Source: Caulobacter segnis (GTDB lineage: Bacteria; Pseudomonadota; Alphaproteobacteria; Caulobacterales; Caulobacteraceae). From it: a stretch of 64,000 bases of DNA. Numbering within the stretch: the first letter of the stretch is position 1; every line of letters begins with the position of its first letter. The notes under the pieces were generated by a model. That model ran no database searches, had not been told where the DNA came from, and saw only the letters and a list, made by a program, of their open reading frames with translations. This document shows, in pieces, positions 51,897 through 62,788 of this stretch. The DNA lies in assembly GCF_019931575.1 (NCBI RefSeq), contig NZ_CP082923.1:3534001-3598000 (forward strand). Direction: 5' to 3'. Position numbers and translations under genes: made by a program.

Positions 51897-53360
51897 TTGA
51901 CCGTGGCGACGACGCCCCTGGCCGAGGATTTTGGCGCTCAAGGCGACGACGCCACCCGCGCGCGCTGGATGACGCTGGTCGAAAAGACCTTGAAAGGCCA
52001 GAGCTTCGACGAGGCCCTCACCGTCACCACCCCCGACGGCCTGACGATCCAGCCGCTGTACACCGCGCGAGACGGCGTGGCCGTCGCCCGGGACCTGCGG
52101 GCCCGTGATCCCGAGCGTCCCTGGGACCTGCGCGTCCGCGCCGCCCATCCCGATCCGGCCCATGCGGGCAAGGACATCCTGATCGATCTGGAGAACGGCG
52201 CGGCCTCGGCGCTCCTGCAGCTGGACCCGACTGGCGCGAACGGCGTCGCGATCGGGTCGGTCGATGATCTGGCCAAGGCGCTGTCGGGCGTGCTGCTGGA
52301 CCTGGCCCCCGTCGCCTTGGACGCGGGCTTTCTGGGCCCCAAGGCCGCCGACTGGCTGGGAACCCTGGCCAAGGCCGCGCCGAACGCGCCGCTGGCCTTC
52401 CACCTGGACCCCCTCACCGCCTTCGCCCAGACCGGCGCGAGCCCTGGTCCGATCGAGGGCCATGTCTTCAACGCCGCCACGGTCGCCGCGCGCCTGGCCG
52501 GGACCTACGCCAAGGCCAGCCTGTTCCTGGCCACGGGCCGCGCCGCCCACGAGGCCGGCGGCTCGAACACCGAGGAGCTAGCCGTGATGACCGCCAGCGC
52601 CCTGGCCTACGCCAAGGCCCTGGTGCGCTCGGGTCTGTCCATGGAGGACGCCTTCGGCCGCATCGTGTTGGGCGTCAGCCTGGACGGCGAATACTTCACG
52701 GGCGTCGCCAAGGTTCGGGCCGCCAAGGCGATGTGGGCGCGACTGACGGAAGCCTGCGGCGTCAGCGTCGCGACCCGGATCGAAGCCCGCTCCTCGCGCC
52801 GGATGCTGGCCAAGGCCGACGCCTGGACGAACCTGCTGCGCCTGACCTCGGCCGGGTTCGCCGGCGCGGTCGGCGGGGCGGACGCCATCGTGCTGGACGC
52901 CTTCACCGACGCCATCGGCCTGCCCACCGCCTTCGCCCGCCGCCAGGCCCGCAACACCCAGCTGGTGCTGATGGAAGAGAGCAACCTGGGCCGCGTCGCC
53001 GATCCGGCCGGCGGGGCCTGGTACCTGGACAGCCTGACCGACCAACTGGCCCGCGCCGCCTGGGGCGGCTTCCAGGCCATCGAGGCCGCCGGTGGGGTCG
53101 TCAAGGCGCTGGAGAGCGGTGTTGTCGCCAACGCCGTCGCCAAGACCCGCGGCGTCCAGGAAGCCGCCTTCGCCGACAAGAGCCGCAAGATCCTGGGCGT
53201 CACCGTCTTCCCCAACGCCGACGACAAGACGCCGGAGGTCGAGACCCCCGACGCGGCCGCCTTCGCCGTCGCCGGTCCCGACGTCCGCCTGCCCGGCCCC
53301 GACAGCAAGTGCCCGGCCCTGACGCCGGTGCGCTTCGCCGCCGCCTTCGAAGGAGCTTGA
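51897..53360 (+). CDS. mutA: Methylmalonyl-CoA mutase small subunit, short form
   Basis: 487 residues from a TTG (AGGAGAG 9 nt upstream); the frame continues upstream without a good start. It contains the mutase TIM barrel ([19 protein letters not shown]...[51 protein letters not shown]...[30 protein letters not shown]). It ends before any cobalamin-binding domain, so it is a non-catalytic partner of the large subunit. 4 bp before mutB. Last step of propionyl-CoA use. Confidence 0.88.
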   Translation: MTVATTPLAEDFGAQGDDATRARWMTLVEKTLKGQSFDEALTVTTPDGLTIQPLYTARDGVAVARDLRARDPERPWDLRVRAAHPDPAHAGKDILIDLENGAASALLQLDPTGANGVAIGSVDDLAKALSGVLLDLAPVALDAGFLGPKAADWLGTLAKAAPNAPLAFHLDPLTAFAQTGASPGPIEGHVFNAATVAARLAGTYAKASLFLATGRAAHEAGGSNTEELAVMTASALAYAKALVRSGLSMEDAFGRIVLGVSLDGEYFTGVAKVRAAKAMWARLTEACGVSVATRIEARSSRRMLAKADAWTNLLRLTSAGFAGAVGGADAIVLDAFTDAIGLPTAFARRQARNTQLVLMEESNLGRVADPAGGAWYLDSLTDQLARAAWGGFQAIEAAGGVVKALESGVVANAVAKTRGVQEAAFADKSRKILGVTVFPNADDKTPEVETPDAAAFAVAGPDVRLPGPDSKCPALTPVRFAAAFEGA

Positions 53361-53364
53361 GGTT

Positions 53365-55511
<2,147 letters not shown>

Positions 55512-55515
<4 letters not shown>

Positions 55516-55973
55516 CCGCCCTTCCTGCGGAACAGCCCGCGCCGCTTCTTCCCGCGCTCCAGGGCCACGTCCTCGGGCAGGCCGTGACGGGCCTCGATGT
55601 CCTTCTGCAGGGCCTTGGCGGCCATCAGGTGGCCGGGGAACAGGGTGTCGACGGCCCAGCCCAGGACCGGCACGGTGTCGGAGAGGTTGTCGGCGGCGAG
55701 ATAGGCGGCCATCCGCGCCAGGGTCGAGGGGCTGGCCTTGGCGTGAAAGGCGTGAACCAGCAGCAGCCCGCCGGCGCCTAGACCGTAGGCGAGACCGACG
55801 CCCGGCACCCAGGCCAGCACGCCGTCGAGCCCGATCCCCACCGGTCCGACGCCGATCAGCCGGTCGGACAGGCGCTTGATCGTTTCGGCCGCGCGCCAGG
55901 CCCGGTGGGCCTTGGCGCTCGGATCGGCCTGCGGATCGGCATAGGCCGAAGAGAGGGAGATGTCGTCGCTCAT
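55512..55973 (-). CDS. DUF4112 membrane protein
   Basis: 153 residues. After a polar N-terminus it has the DUF4112 core [85 protein letters not shown] with two or three hydrophobic segments, and a basic tail ([12 protein letters not shown]). Function unknown. It interrupts the mutAB-meaB run on the opposite strand. ATG 55973 is used. Confidence 0.87.
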
Positions 55974-56117
55974 GGTCTCAGAACGTTTCTCCCGCCGCGC
56001 CGTTGCGCTCACGCCTAAGATCGTGGCCCGGGTGAGCGCTTCAAGCGCCGCCGGCTTTCCGCGCTGTCTTGACCCTTTTGGTTTCCGGAGCCGCGGCCGT
56101 CCTTTAAGCGAGGTCTC

Positions 56118-57098
56118 GTGAGCCCCGCCCTCGACATCGACACCCTGGAGCAGCGCCTAGTCGCCGGCGACCGCGCCGCCCTGGCGCGCGCCATCACCCT
56201 GGTCGAGAGCCGACGGGCCGACCATCAGGCCGCGGCGCGGACCCTGCTGTCGCACCTGATGCCGCTGACCGGCCGCGCCCAACGGATCGGGATCACCGGC
56301 GTGCCTGGCGCGGGCAAGTCGACGACGATCGAGCGCTTTGGCTGTGACCTGGTCGAGGCGGGCCACAAGGTGGCGGTGCTGGCCGTGGATCCCTCCTCAG
56401 GCCGGCACGGCGGTTCGATCCTGGGCGACAAGACCCGGATGGAAAGGCTAAGCGTCCAGCCCAACGCCTATATCCGCCCCTCGCCGTCGGGCGGCGCCCT
56501 GGGCGGGGTGGCGCGCAAGACCCGCGAGGCCATGCTGCTGTGCGAGGCGGCCGGCTTCGACGTGGTGATCGTCGAGACCGTCGGCGTCGGCCAGTCCGAG
56601 ACCGTGGTCGCCGACATGGTCGACATCTTCCTGGCCGTGCTGATCCCCGGCGGCGGGGACGAGCTGCAGGGCATCAAGAAGGGCCTGATCGAGCTGGCCG
56701 ACCTCCTGGTCATCAACAAGGCCGACGCCGACCCGGCCAAGGCCGAGCGCTCGGCGCGCGACTATCGCAACGCCCTGCACATCCTCACGCCCGCCAGTCC
56801 GGACTGGACGCCGCCGGTGCTGACCGCCTCGGGCCTGACGGGCCAGGGTCTCGACGTCATCTGGACCCAGATCCAGCGCCACCGCGAGGTGATGACCGCC
56901 AACGGCGCCCGCGCCGCCCGCCGCGCCGACCAGGACGCCCGCTGGATGTGGGCCATGGTCCGCGATCGGCTGGAGGACGCCTTCAAGACCGCGCCCGCCG
57001 TGGCGGCCCTCGCGCCAGAACTGGAGACGGCGGTGCGGCAGGGCGAACTGCCGGCCTCGTTGGCGGCGGACCGGTTGCTGACGGCGTTCGGGCTCTAG
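56118..57098 (+). CDS. meaB: MeaB-type GTPase chaperone of methylmalonyl-CoA mutase
   Basis: 326 residues, ArgK/MeaB family G3E-like GTPase. Walker A GITGVPGAGKSTT (about 58-70), switch regions VDPSSGRHGGSILGDKTRMERL and VIVETVGVGQSE, and the guanine motif NKAD. Guards and reloads the mutase cofactor. GTG 56118 start, 600 bp downstream of mutB with an opposite-strand gene between, so a separate promoter is likely. Confidence 0.95.
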   Translation: MSPALDIDTLEQRLVAGDRAALARAITLVESRRADHQAAARTLLSHLMPLTGRAQRIGITGVPGAGKSTTIERFGCDLVEAGHKVAVLAVDPSSGRHGGSILGDKTRMERLSVQPNAYIRPSPSGGALGGVARKTREAMLLCEAAGFDVVIVETVGVGQSETVVADMVDIFLAVLIPGGGDELQGIKKGLIELADLLVINKADADPAKAERSARDYRNALHILTPASPDWTPPVLTASGLTGQGLDVIWTQIQRHREVMTANGARAARRADQDARWMWAMVRDRLEDAFKTAPAVAALAPELETAVRQGELPASLAADRLLTAFGL

Positions 57099-57301
57099 CT
57101 CCCACCGCCGCCGCGGCCAGCGCCCGGATCCGGACGTTCTAAGCATCCGGCGCTCAGAAAAAGGGCAGCTCCACGAACGACGCGCGCGGGTGAAACCGCG
57201 CAGCTTGGCGAAGCGCGGAGCGTCGGGATTCATCAAGCCACGGAGCGCCTAGATCGACGCTATCCAAGCGGGTCGCGGCGCCAATTCTTGAGAGAGACCC
57301 C

Positions 57302-57652
57302 ATGCCTACCATTCGTCCCGTCGTGGTCGCCGCGATCCTGACCCTCGTCGGCGGAAACGCCGCCCTGGCGCAGTCCGAACCGGTCCCGCCGCCCCCGGCC
57401 GAAGCCGCGCCAGCACCCAGCCCGGCCTTGAGCATCGACACGCCGATCGAGACCCTCGTCGCGGCGCCGGCAGCCAAGGCGGCGCTCGACGCCGACATTC
57501 CGGGCCTGACCACCCATCCAGCGTACGACAAGTTCAAACGCGAGAGCCTTCGCACGCTGGCGCCGAAGTTCGGCGGCGCCATCACGGACAAGGATCTGGC
57601 TAAGGTGCAAGCCGACCTCGCCGCCCTGCCCCAGTCGCTGGCGTCACGCTAG
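57302..57652 (+). CDS. Small secreted protein, unknown function
   Basis: 116 residues. Signal peptide (VVVAAILTLVGGNAALA-QS), a Pro/Ala-rich linker and a compact helical C-terminus (TLVAAPAAKAALDADIPGLTTHPAYDKFKRESLRTLAPKFGGAITDKDLAKVQADLAALP). No family recognised, although this pattern recurs in small periplasmic proteins of Caulobacter relatives as far as I recall. Preceded by a 203-bp non-coding stretch after meaB. A minus-strand frame over the same DNA is a shadow. Confidence 0.6.
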   Translation: MPTIRPVVVAAILTLVGGNAALAQSEPVPPPPAEAAPAPSPALSIDTPIETLVAAPAAKAALDADIPGLTTHPAYDKFKRESLRTLAPKFGGAITDKDLAKVQADLAALPQSLASR

Positions 57653-57699
57653 ACCGCAGCCCGTGGCGTCCGCCGTCGAGGCGGGCGCCACGGCCTATC

Positions 57700-58485
57700 C
57701 TATTGATACCCCAGAAGCGCCCGCAGGCCCGGCGCATGGAAGTCCACCACCCGCTTGTGGGTCTCCGACAGCACCTTGGGCACCTCGACGGTGACCTGTA
57801 GGTTCTCGCGGGCAGTGCGGCTCTCGCGGGGATCGGCGCCGGCCTCGACCCGCTCGCGCCAGTCGGCGGGCAGCTCGAGGCCGCAATCGGCCAGCAGCCG
57901 GCCGAAGAAGGCCTCGGCCCGCTTGGAGCCGAGGTCCTTGAGGTTGGCGACGATGTCCTCGTAGCGGACGATCACGGCGTGAGAGCCCATCCACGCCACG
58001 GCGTTCATGGCGAAGATGTCGCGCAGATCGGGCACGCGGCCATGCGCGCCCAGGATCATCATCATGATGACGTCCTCGACCGAGGCGCCGCCGTCCTTGA
58101 TGTGGTTCAGGTTCCCCTGGAATTCGTCGGACAGGTAGAAGCGCGCCCGCGCCAGCACCCAATCGTAGGGATCACGCACCAGCACCATGTGGCGCACGTC
58201 ACGCAGGGCCACCGCCGACTCGTCCGAGAACAGCATGTGCCCCCAGCTGATCATCGGCTTCTTGGGATCGAAGGCGTCGCGGCTGCGCGATAATAGGGCG
58301 TGCTGGATATACTCGCGCGGCCAATGCTGATCGTGCGCGACGAACATCCGCAGGATGTTGCGGATCAGGTGGGTGCCGGCCTTGGGCACGCTGTTCAGGA
58401 AGACGGGTTGAGCCAGGCGGGCCCGGTCGAAGCGCTCGCCGATGGTGTCGAGATTGTCGGGCTTGCCCCGGATGATGGCGTTCAC
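57700..58485 (-). CDS. Sulfotransferase-family protein
   Basis: 261 residues. The 5'-phosphosulfate loop VFLNSVPKAGTHLIRNIL near residue 30 (PKAGT with Lys and Thr) and the 3'-phosphate motif LVRDPYDWVLARARFYLSDEF near residue 103 identify a PAPS-dependent sulfotransferase. No signal peptide, so cytosolic. No sulfate-activation or capsule genes lie nearby; acceptor unknown. Confidence 0.83.
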   Translation of the reverse strand: MNAIIRGKPDNLDTIGERFDRARLAQPVFLNSVPKAGTHLIRNILRMFVAHDQHWPREYIQHALLSRSRDAFDPKKPMISWGHMLFSDESAVALRDVRHMVLVRDPYDWVLARARFYLSDEFQGNLNHIKDGGASVEDVIMMMILGAHGRVPDLRDIFAMNAVAWMGSHAVIVRYEDIVANLKDLGSKRAEAFFGRLLADCGLELPADWRERVEAGADPRESRTARENLQVTVEVPKVLSETHKRVVDFHAPGLRALLGYQ

Positions 58486-58524
58486 GAAAGCGGCTTCCCA
58501 TCAGGCGACGCGGCGGCCGCGGCT

Positions 58525-58558
58525 GAAAAACAAAGGGCGGCGGATCGCTCCGCCGCCC
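58525..58558 (-). terminator. Intrinsic terminator after the large TBDR gene
   Basis: Perfect 10-bp stem GGGCGGCGGA / TCCGCCGCCC with a 4-nt loop, followed on the minus strand by TTTGTTTTTC. It lies 65 bp after the TBDR stop and ends that transcription unit. Confidence 0.88.
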
Positions 58559-58622
58559 CTCTAGAGTAGACCGAGGCGACAGGACGCGAAACGCCTCTCG
58601 GCGATCGCGCCCCGCCCGCCCC

Positions 58623-61600
58623 TTAGAACTTCGCCTGGAAGCTGACGAACAGGCGACGACCGATGTAGTCGTACTGCGACGAGAGCACCGAGCGGCCGAC
58701 CATGTTGTAGTTGCCGGCGTTTTGGCTGACTTGGGGAGGCGCCTCATCGAACAGGTTGGCCACGCCGCCCAGCAGAGTGAAGTCCTCGAACTTCTTCTGC
58801 AGGGAGATGCTGTGATAGGCCGTGAATTCGGTGTGGACCTTGTAGAACGTGGTCTTGGTCGTGTTGCTGTCGGCATAGTCTTCGGCGTCGGACGCCTTGC
58901 CGACCATGTCGATACCCCACAGAGCCGCCCAGTCGCCCTTGGTGAAGCGGAAGTTCAACTGGCCGGTCCAGTCCGGATCGCCCACGAAGCCGTTGCTGTC
59001 GACGACGGTGTCAGCGAACAGGGCCGTGGTGTCCTTGAACTGCCAGGTCGACTGCAGCTCCATGTCCAGACGGACATCCCAGGGCAGATCCTGGCCGTAG
59101 TTGACGGTCAGGTCCAGACCCTTGTTCAGCTGCGAGGCGATGTTCAGGTAATTGTCGGTCACCGCCGTGACGAGGCCCGACGGGCCGCGCTTGAACAGCG
59201 AGCACAGCGGATCAGTCGGGAAGCTCAGCGAGCGGTAGCAACCCGTGACGATTCGGGCCGCGCCCAGTTGGGTGATCTCGTCGTTTACCTCGATGTCGAA
59301 GTAGTCGACCGCCACCTTCAGGTCGGCGAACTTCGGCGTCCAGATCACGCCGTAGGTCGTAGCCTTCGAGGTTTCGGCCTGCAGAGCACCGGCGCCGCCA
59401 CCGGAAGTCACGGTCGCCTGGGCGCCCGCGCCGGTGTAGGTTCCCGGGATGCCGGCGGCCTTGCAGTTGTCGGCGACGTACTGCGGCAGGGTGCCCGCCG
59501 TCAGCGCCGCCTGCCAGCGGATGCAGGGGTCGAGGTTACGTTGCGAGACAAACGAGGTTTCGGCGTTCTTGTACAGCTCGAACAGCGCCGGGGCGCGGAA
59601 CGAGGTGCCCCGCGTGGCGCGCAGACGGATCGACGGGATGACCTGCCAGTTCAGGCCGATCTTGTAGGTTTCGTCGCTGCCGTAGCTGTCGACGTCGGTG
59701 TAGCGGCCCGACAGCGACAGATCGACCGATTGGGCGAACGGAAGATCCTTGAAGATCGGCACGCTCAGTTCGCCGTAAATCTCCTTGGTCTTGTCCTTGC
59801 CCGCGGTGATGCCCGCGGTCGACGAACCCCAGATGTTGCCGGCCCGAGTGATCGGACCGGGGGTGTCATTGATCTCGTCGCGGCGGTAGGCCGCGCCGAA
59901 GGCGGCGCCGACCATGCCGGCCGGCAGCTTGAACAGGTCGCCCGAGACCGAACCTTCGATGGCCAGCTGCTTGTAGATGGTCTTGCCGGTTTCGGTGTCG
60001 AACAGGAAGGCCTGCTCTTCGGGCGTGTACTTGCCGGCCAGGAAGTCGGCCGACATCCAGTTCACGTCCACGCACTTACGCTTGCTGACCGGCGTAGTGT
60101 AGCCGACGCACGAGGCGGTGGCGCGCGGGATCGAGTTGGCCTGGCCCAGGCCGAAAGAGCCGAAGTCGCTGCGGCCGTCGGCGCTGTTGACGGCGTCGGC
60201 CAGGATGACGTCCTGCGAATACAGGCCCTTGTTGTGGCTGTACTGCGCGAAGATGTCCCAGTCCCAGCTCTTCAGGAAGCCCGTCTTGCCGAAGTCGCCC
60301 CGCAGGCCGCCGACATAGCGCTGGTAATCGACCTTCTGGCCGGCGCGGTTCAGCGGCGTGACCGGGGTCGGGCTGAGGACAAAGTCCCCCGTGAAGCCGG
60401 TGCTGAAGGGGTCGCCAAGGTCCTCGGTGTAGAGGTAGGTCCAGAACTGGCGATAGCCGTTGGTCTTGGTGGCGCGGCGGTTCAGCAGCACTTCGCCATA
60501 GGCCTCGACGTGGTCGTTCACGTCGAACGAGGCCTGGGCGAAGACCGTGTTGCGCTCGGTGCGCGGGGTCAGGGACGAGGCCAGGTTATACGGGCTGTTG
60601 TAGTCCAGCACGCCCATGTCGGGGTTGGCCGGGTCGAGGCTGTCGCCGACCACGAACCAGTTGGCCGGCAGGCCCGGATAGTTGGCCGCGCCGCCCGCCG
60701 GATACTGCGGGATGTATTGGCCCAGGTTGTTGCCGTAGTTGTACTGCAGCTTACCGTTCGGGGCGTCGAAGTCCGGGAAGGTGTACAGCCAGACCTGATC
60801 GTACAGCAGGTCGCGGCACTGGGTCTTGCCGGTGCGCGGGTCGATCGTGTCCTTGCGCTTGCCGCTGGCGTCGAAGATGTATTGCTGACCGCAGTTGGTG
60901 TAGCCGCGCTGGCCGTTCGTCTGCTCAGTCTTCTTGGCGTAATCGTACGTGATGTTGAAGAAGCCGCGCGAGAAGGTCTTGCCCCAGCCGACGCTGCTGC
61001 GGAACTCGGCGCCGCCGTGCTTTTGCGGTTGGCTGGCGAAGGCGTCGACGGTGAAGCCATCCTGGCCGCGCTTGGTGATGATGTTGACCACCCCGGCCAC
61101 AGCGTCCGAACCGTAGATCGACGAGGCGCCGTCCTTCAGGATCTCGACGCGGTCGATGGCCGCCACCGGCAGCACGTTCAGGTCGAAGGCCGACACGCCG
61201 CCGCGCACGCCGGCCGGGCCGGCGCGACGACCGTTCAGCAGGACCAGGGTGCGGTTGGCGCCGAGGCCGCGCAGCGAGATGGTTTCCGAGCCCGGGCCGC
61301 CGTCGGTGACGAAGGCGCTCGAGACAGCCGCGGTGATCTGCGGCGAGCCCGAGGCGATGGTCGACGACTGCAGCAGCTGAGCCGTGTTGCCGATCCCCTT
61401 CAGTCGGCCTTGGTCAGCCGTGATCACTTGCACGGGATCGGGGCTGTTGAATTCGTTGCGCTTGATGCGCGAGCCGGTGACCACGACGGCTTCGACCTCG
61501 GCGTTGTCCGAGGTCTTGGCGGCGTCTTCGGTGGTCTGCAGCGGCGCGGCCGTCTGGGCCATGGCCGGCAGGGCCACGCCGACCGCCAGCCCTGCGATGA

Positions 61601-61637
61601 TCGTCGAGGCCAGAAGATGTCTACGATGGGTGAGCAT
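58623..61637 (-). CDS. TonB-dependent receptor (large, outer membrane)
   Basis: 1004 residues. Signal peptide (STIIAGLAVGVALPAMA-Q), TonB box (EVEAVVVTGSRIKRNEFNSPDPV), plug (ISLRGLGANRTLVLLNGRRAGPAGVRGGVSAFDLNVLPVAAIDRVEILKDGASSIYGSDAVAGVVNIIT) and a long barrel ending in FVSFQAKF. The size and GSRI plug are typical of the Caulobacter/Xanthomonas receptors for carbohydrates or peptides, but no co-regulated enzyme is adjacent, so the substrate is unknown. ATG 61637 is used; the frame extends upstream to 61751 without a signal peptide. Confidence 0.9.
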   Translation of the reverse strand: MLTHRRHLLASTIIAGLAVGVALPAMAQTAAPLQTTEDAAKTSDNAEVEAVVVTGSRIKRNEFNSPDPVQVITADQGRLKGIGNTAQLLQSSTIASGSPQITAAVSSAFVTDGGPGSETISLRGLGANRTLVLLNGRRAGPAGVRGGVSAFDLNVLPVAAIDRVEILKDGASSIYGSDAVAGVVNIITKRGQDGFTVDAFASQPQKHGGAEFRSSVGWGKTFSRGFFNITYDYAKKTEQTNGQRGYTNCGQQYIFDASGKRKDTIDPRTGKTQCRDLLYDQVWLYTFPDFDAPNGKLQYNYGNNLGQYIPQYPAGGAANYPGLPANWFVVGDSLDPANPDMGVLDYNSPYNLASSLTPRTERNTVFAQASFDVNDHVEAYGEVLLNRRATKTNGYRQFWTYLYTEDLGDPFSTGFTGDFVLSPTPVTPLNRAGQKVDYQRYVGGLRGDFGKTGFLKSWDWDIFAQYSHNKGLYSQDVILADAVNSADGRSDFGSFGLGQANSIPRATASCVGYTTPVSKRKCVDVNWMSADFLAGKYTPEEQAFLFDTETGKTIYKQLAIEGSVSGDLFKLPAGMVGAAFGAAYRRDEINDTPGPITRAGNIWGSSTAGITAGKDKTKEIYGELSVPIFKDLPFAQSVDLSLSGRYTDVDSYGSDETYKIGLNWQVIPSIRLRATRGTSFRAPALFELYKNAETSFVSQRNLDPCIRWQAALTAGTLPQYVADNCKAAGIPGTYTGAGAQATVTSGGGAGALQAETSKATTYGVIWTPKFADLKVAVDYFDIEVNDEITQLGAARIVTGCYRSLSFPTDPLCSLFKRGPSGLVTAVTDNYLNIASQLNKGLDLTVNYGQDLPWDVRLDMELQSTWQFKDTTALFADTVVDSNGFVGDPDWTGQLNFRFTKGDWAALWGIDMVGKASDAEDYADSNTTKTTFYKVHTEFTAYHSISLQKKFEDFTLLGGVANLFDEAPPQVSQNAGNYNMVGRSVLSSQYDYIGRRLFVSFQAKF

Positions 61638-61940
61638 TGGAGGATTTTCGCCTTGAATTGCGGATGCGCGGCACGCCTCCCCACCAAGCCCCCTTGGCAC
61701 GCGACGAATTACCGCAGACGCCAACCAATCTGCTTCGTCGCTCCACTGCAATCTCGGCGTCGTTTATTTGTCGCATTTTGGGCGAAGTGTGGCATCCGGC
61801 ACGCACTTGCCGCATTCTCGTACGTATTCCGAAGCCTTCTGAAAGCATTACGCGCGCGGAAGGACATCGACGAGCGCCATCGGCGCGCGCGAAAAAGGCC
61901 GCCGGGGCGAGCGGCGGCCTCTAGGTGTTTGCGAGAGTTT
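61638..61940. other. 303-bp intergenic region between TBDR and helix-hairpin-helix gene
   Basis: Contains the terminator of the upstream gene (61892-61920) and the leader of the TBDR. I see no further gene, no clear operator palindrome and no recognisable riboswitch. Confidence 0.6.
61892..61920 (-). terminator. Intrinsic terminator after the helix-hairpin-helix gene
   Basis: 9-bp perfect stem AGGCCGCCG / CGGCGGCCT with a 7-nt loop and TTTTT on the minus strand, 21 bp after the stop of the gene at 61941. Confidence 0.85.
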
Positions 61941-62690
61941 TCAGACTTCGGCGGGCGTGGCGGTCAGACGCTTGGCCTGGGCGATCCAGGCGTCGCGCTC
62001 GGCGCGGCCCTTCAGGTTCAGCAGCTGGTCGAACGAGGCCAGTTCGTCAGGCGTCCAGGCGGCGATCTGGCCGAAGGTGGTGACGCCCAGTTCCGCCAGC
62101 GAAGCGGCCAGCTTGGGACCGACACCGACCAGGCGGGTCAGGTCGTCGGCGGCGCCCTGCGCGGTCTCGGCGACGGCCTCGACCACCGGCGCGGCGGCTT
62201 CGGCGACCTCGACCGGCGCCTCGGCGACCGCCTCAACGGTCTCCGTGACGATGGGCTCGGCCTCAATCACGGGCGCGACCACCGCCTCGGCGACATCCTC
62301 GTTGGCGGCGACCACGGCCTCGACCACGGATTCGGCGGCCGTCTCGACTATGTCCTGGGCCTCGTCCAGCACCGCCTCGGTCGTCTCGGCGACCAGGGCG
62401 ACGGCCTCGATGATCGGCTCGGCCTCGATGATCGGCTCGGGCGCGGCTTCCAGCACCGCGACGCTCTCGACCGGCGGAGCCACGGGCTCGGGCGTCAAGG
62501 CCATCAGCGCTTCGAGGTTCACCGCCTCGCGCCAGCGGTTGGCCCACCACCAGTAGGTGGCCCCCGCGGCGGCCGCGCCGCCGAACATCAGCCAGAGCGG
62601 CGAGACCGCCCCGACCACCACGCGCGGCGCGGTCTCGGGCTCGACCTTGTCGGCCTGGAACTCGGGAAGAAAAGTGAAGATCGAAACCAT
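61941..62690 (-). CDS. Membrane-anchored helix-hairpin-helix protein with Ala/Val/Glu repeats
   Basis: 249 residues. One membrane helix (about 27-50, GAVSPLWLMFGGAAAAGATYWWW) is followed by about 120 residues built almost only from E, A, V, I, P and T (EAEPIIEAVALVAETTEAV... VVEAVAETAQ). A C-terminal helix-hairpin-helix domain (DDLTRLVGVGPKLAASLAELGVTTFGQIAAWTPDELASFDQLL) resembles the one found at the end of alphaproteobacterial NuoE and similar proteins. The HhH usually contacts DNA or protein. ATG 62690 is used. Function unknown. Confidence 0.75.
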   Translation of the reverse strand: MVSIFTFLPEFQADKVEPETAPRVVVGAVSPLWLMFGGAAAAGATYWWWANRWREAVNLEALMALTPEPVAPPVESVAVLEAAPEPIIEAEPIIEAVALVAETTEAVLDEAQDIVETAAESVVEAVVAANEDVAEAVVAPVIEAEPIVTETVEAVAEAPVEVAEAAAPVVEAVAETAQGAADDLTRLVGVGPKLAASLAELGVTTFGQIAAWTPDELASFDQLLNLKGRAERDAWIAQAKRLTATPAEV

Positions 62691-62788
62691 GGGGAGTTGC
62701 TCCCAGAGCCAGAGGGGCGTCAGCGATCTATTGCGGTGCAACATAACACGGAAAACGCGTTCGCAACCGCAAAAATGCTCCCCTTAGG

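Noticed and set aside
57099-57180. Hairpin AGCGCCCGGAT...ATCCGGCGCT after meaB as terminator
   Set aside because: It has a bulge and a long loop and is followed by A-run, not T-run, on the relevant strand.
57154-57591. Minus-strand frame of 145 residues over the small secreted protein
   Set aside because: The opposite frame has a clean signal peptide and compact C-terminus; this one is compositionally biased.
62263-62550. DNA tandem repeat array behind the Glu/Ala/Val arm
   Set aside because: The repetition is in amino-acid composition; the DNA units are irregular, so no true tandem repeat is annotated.
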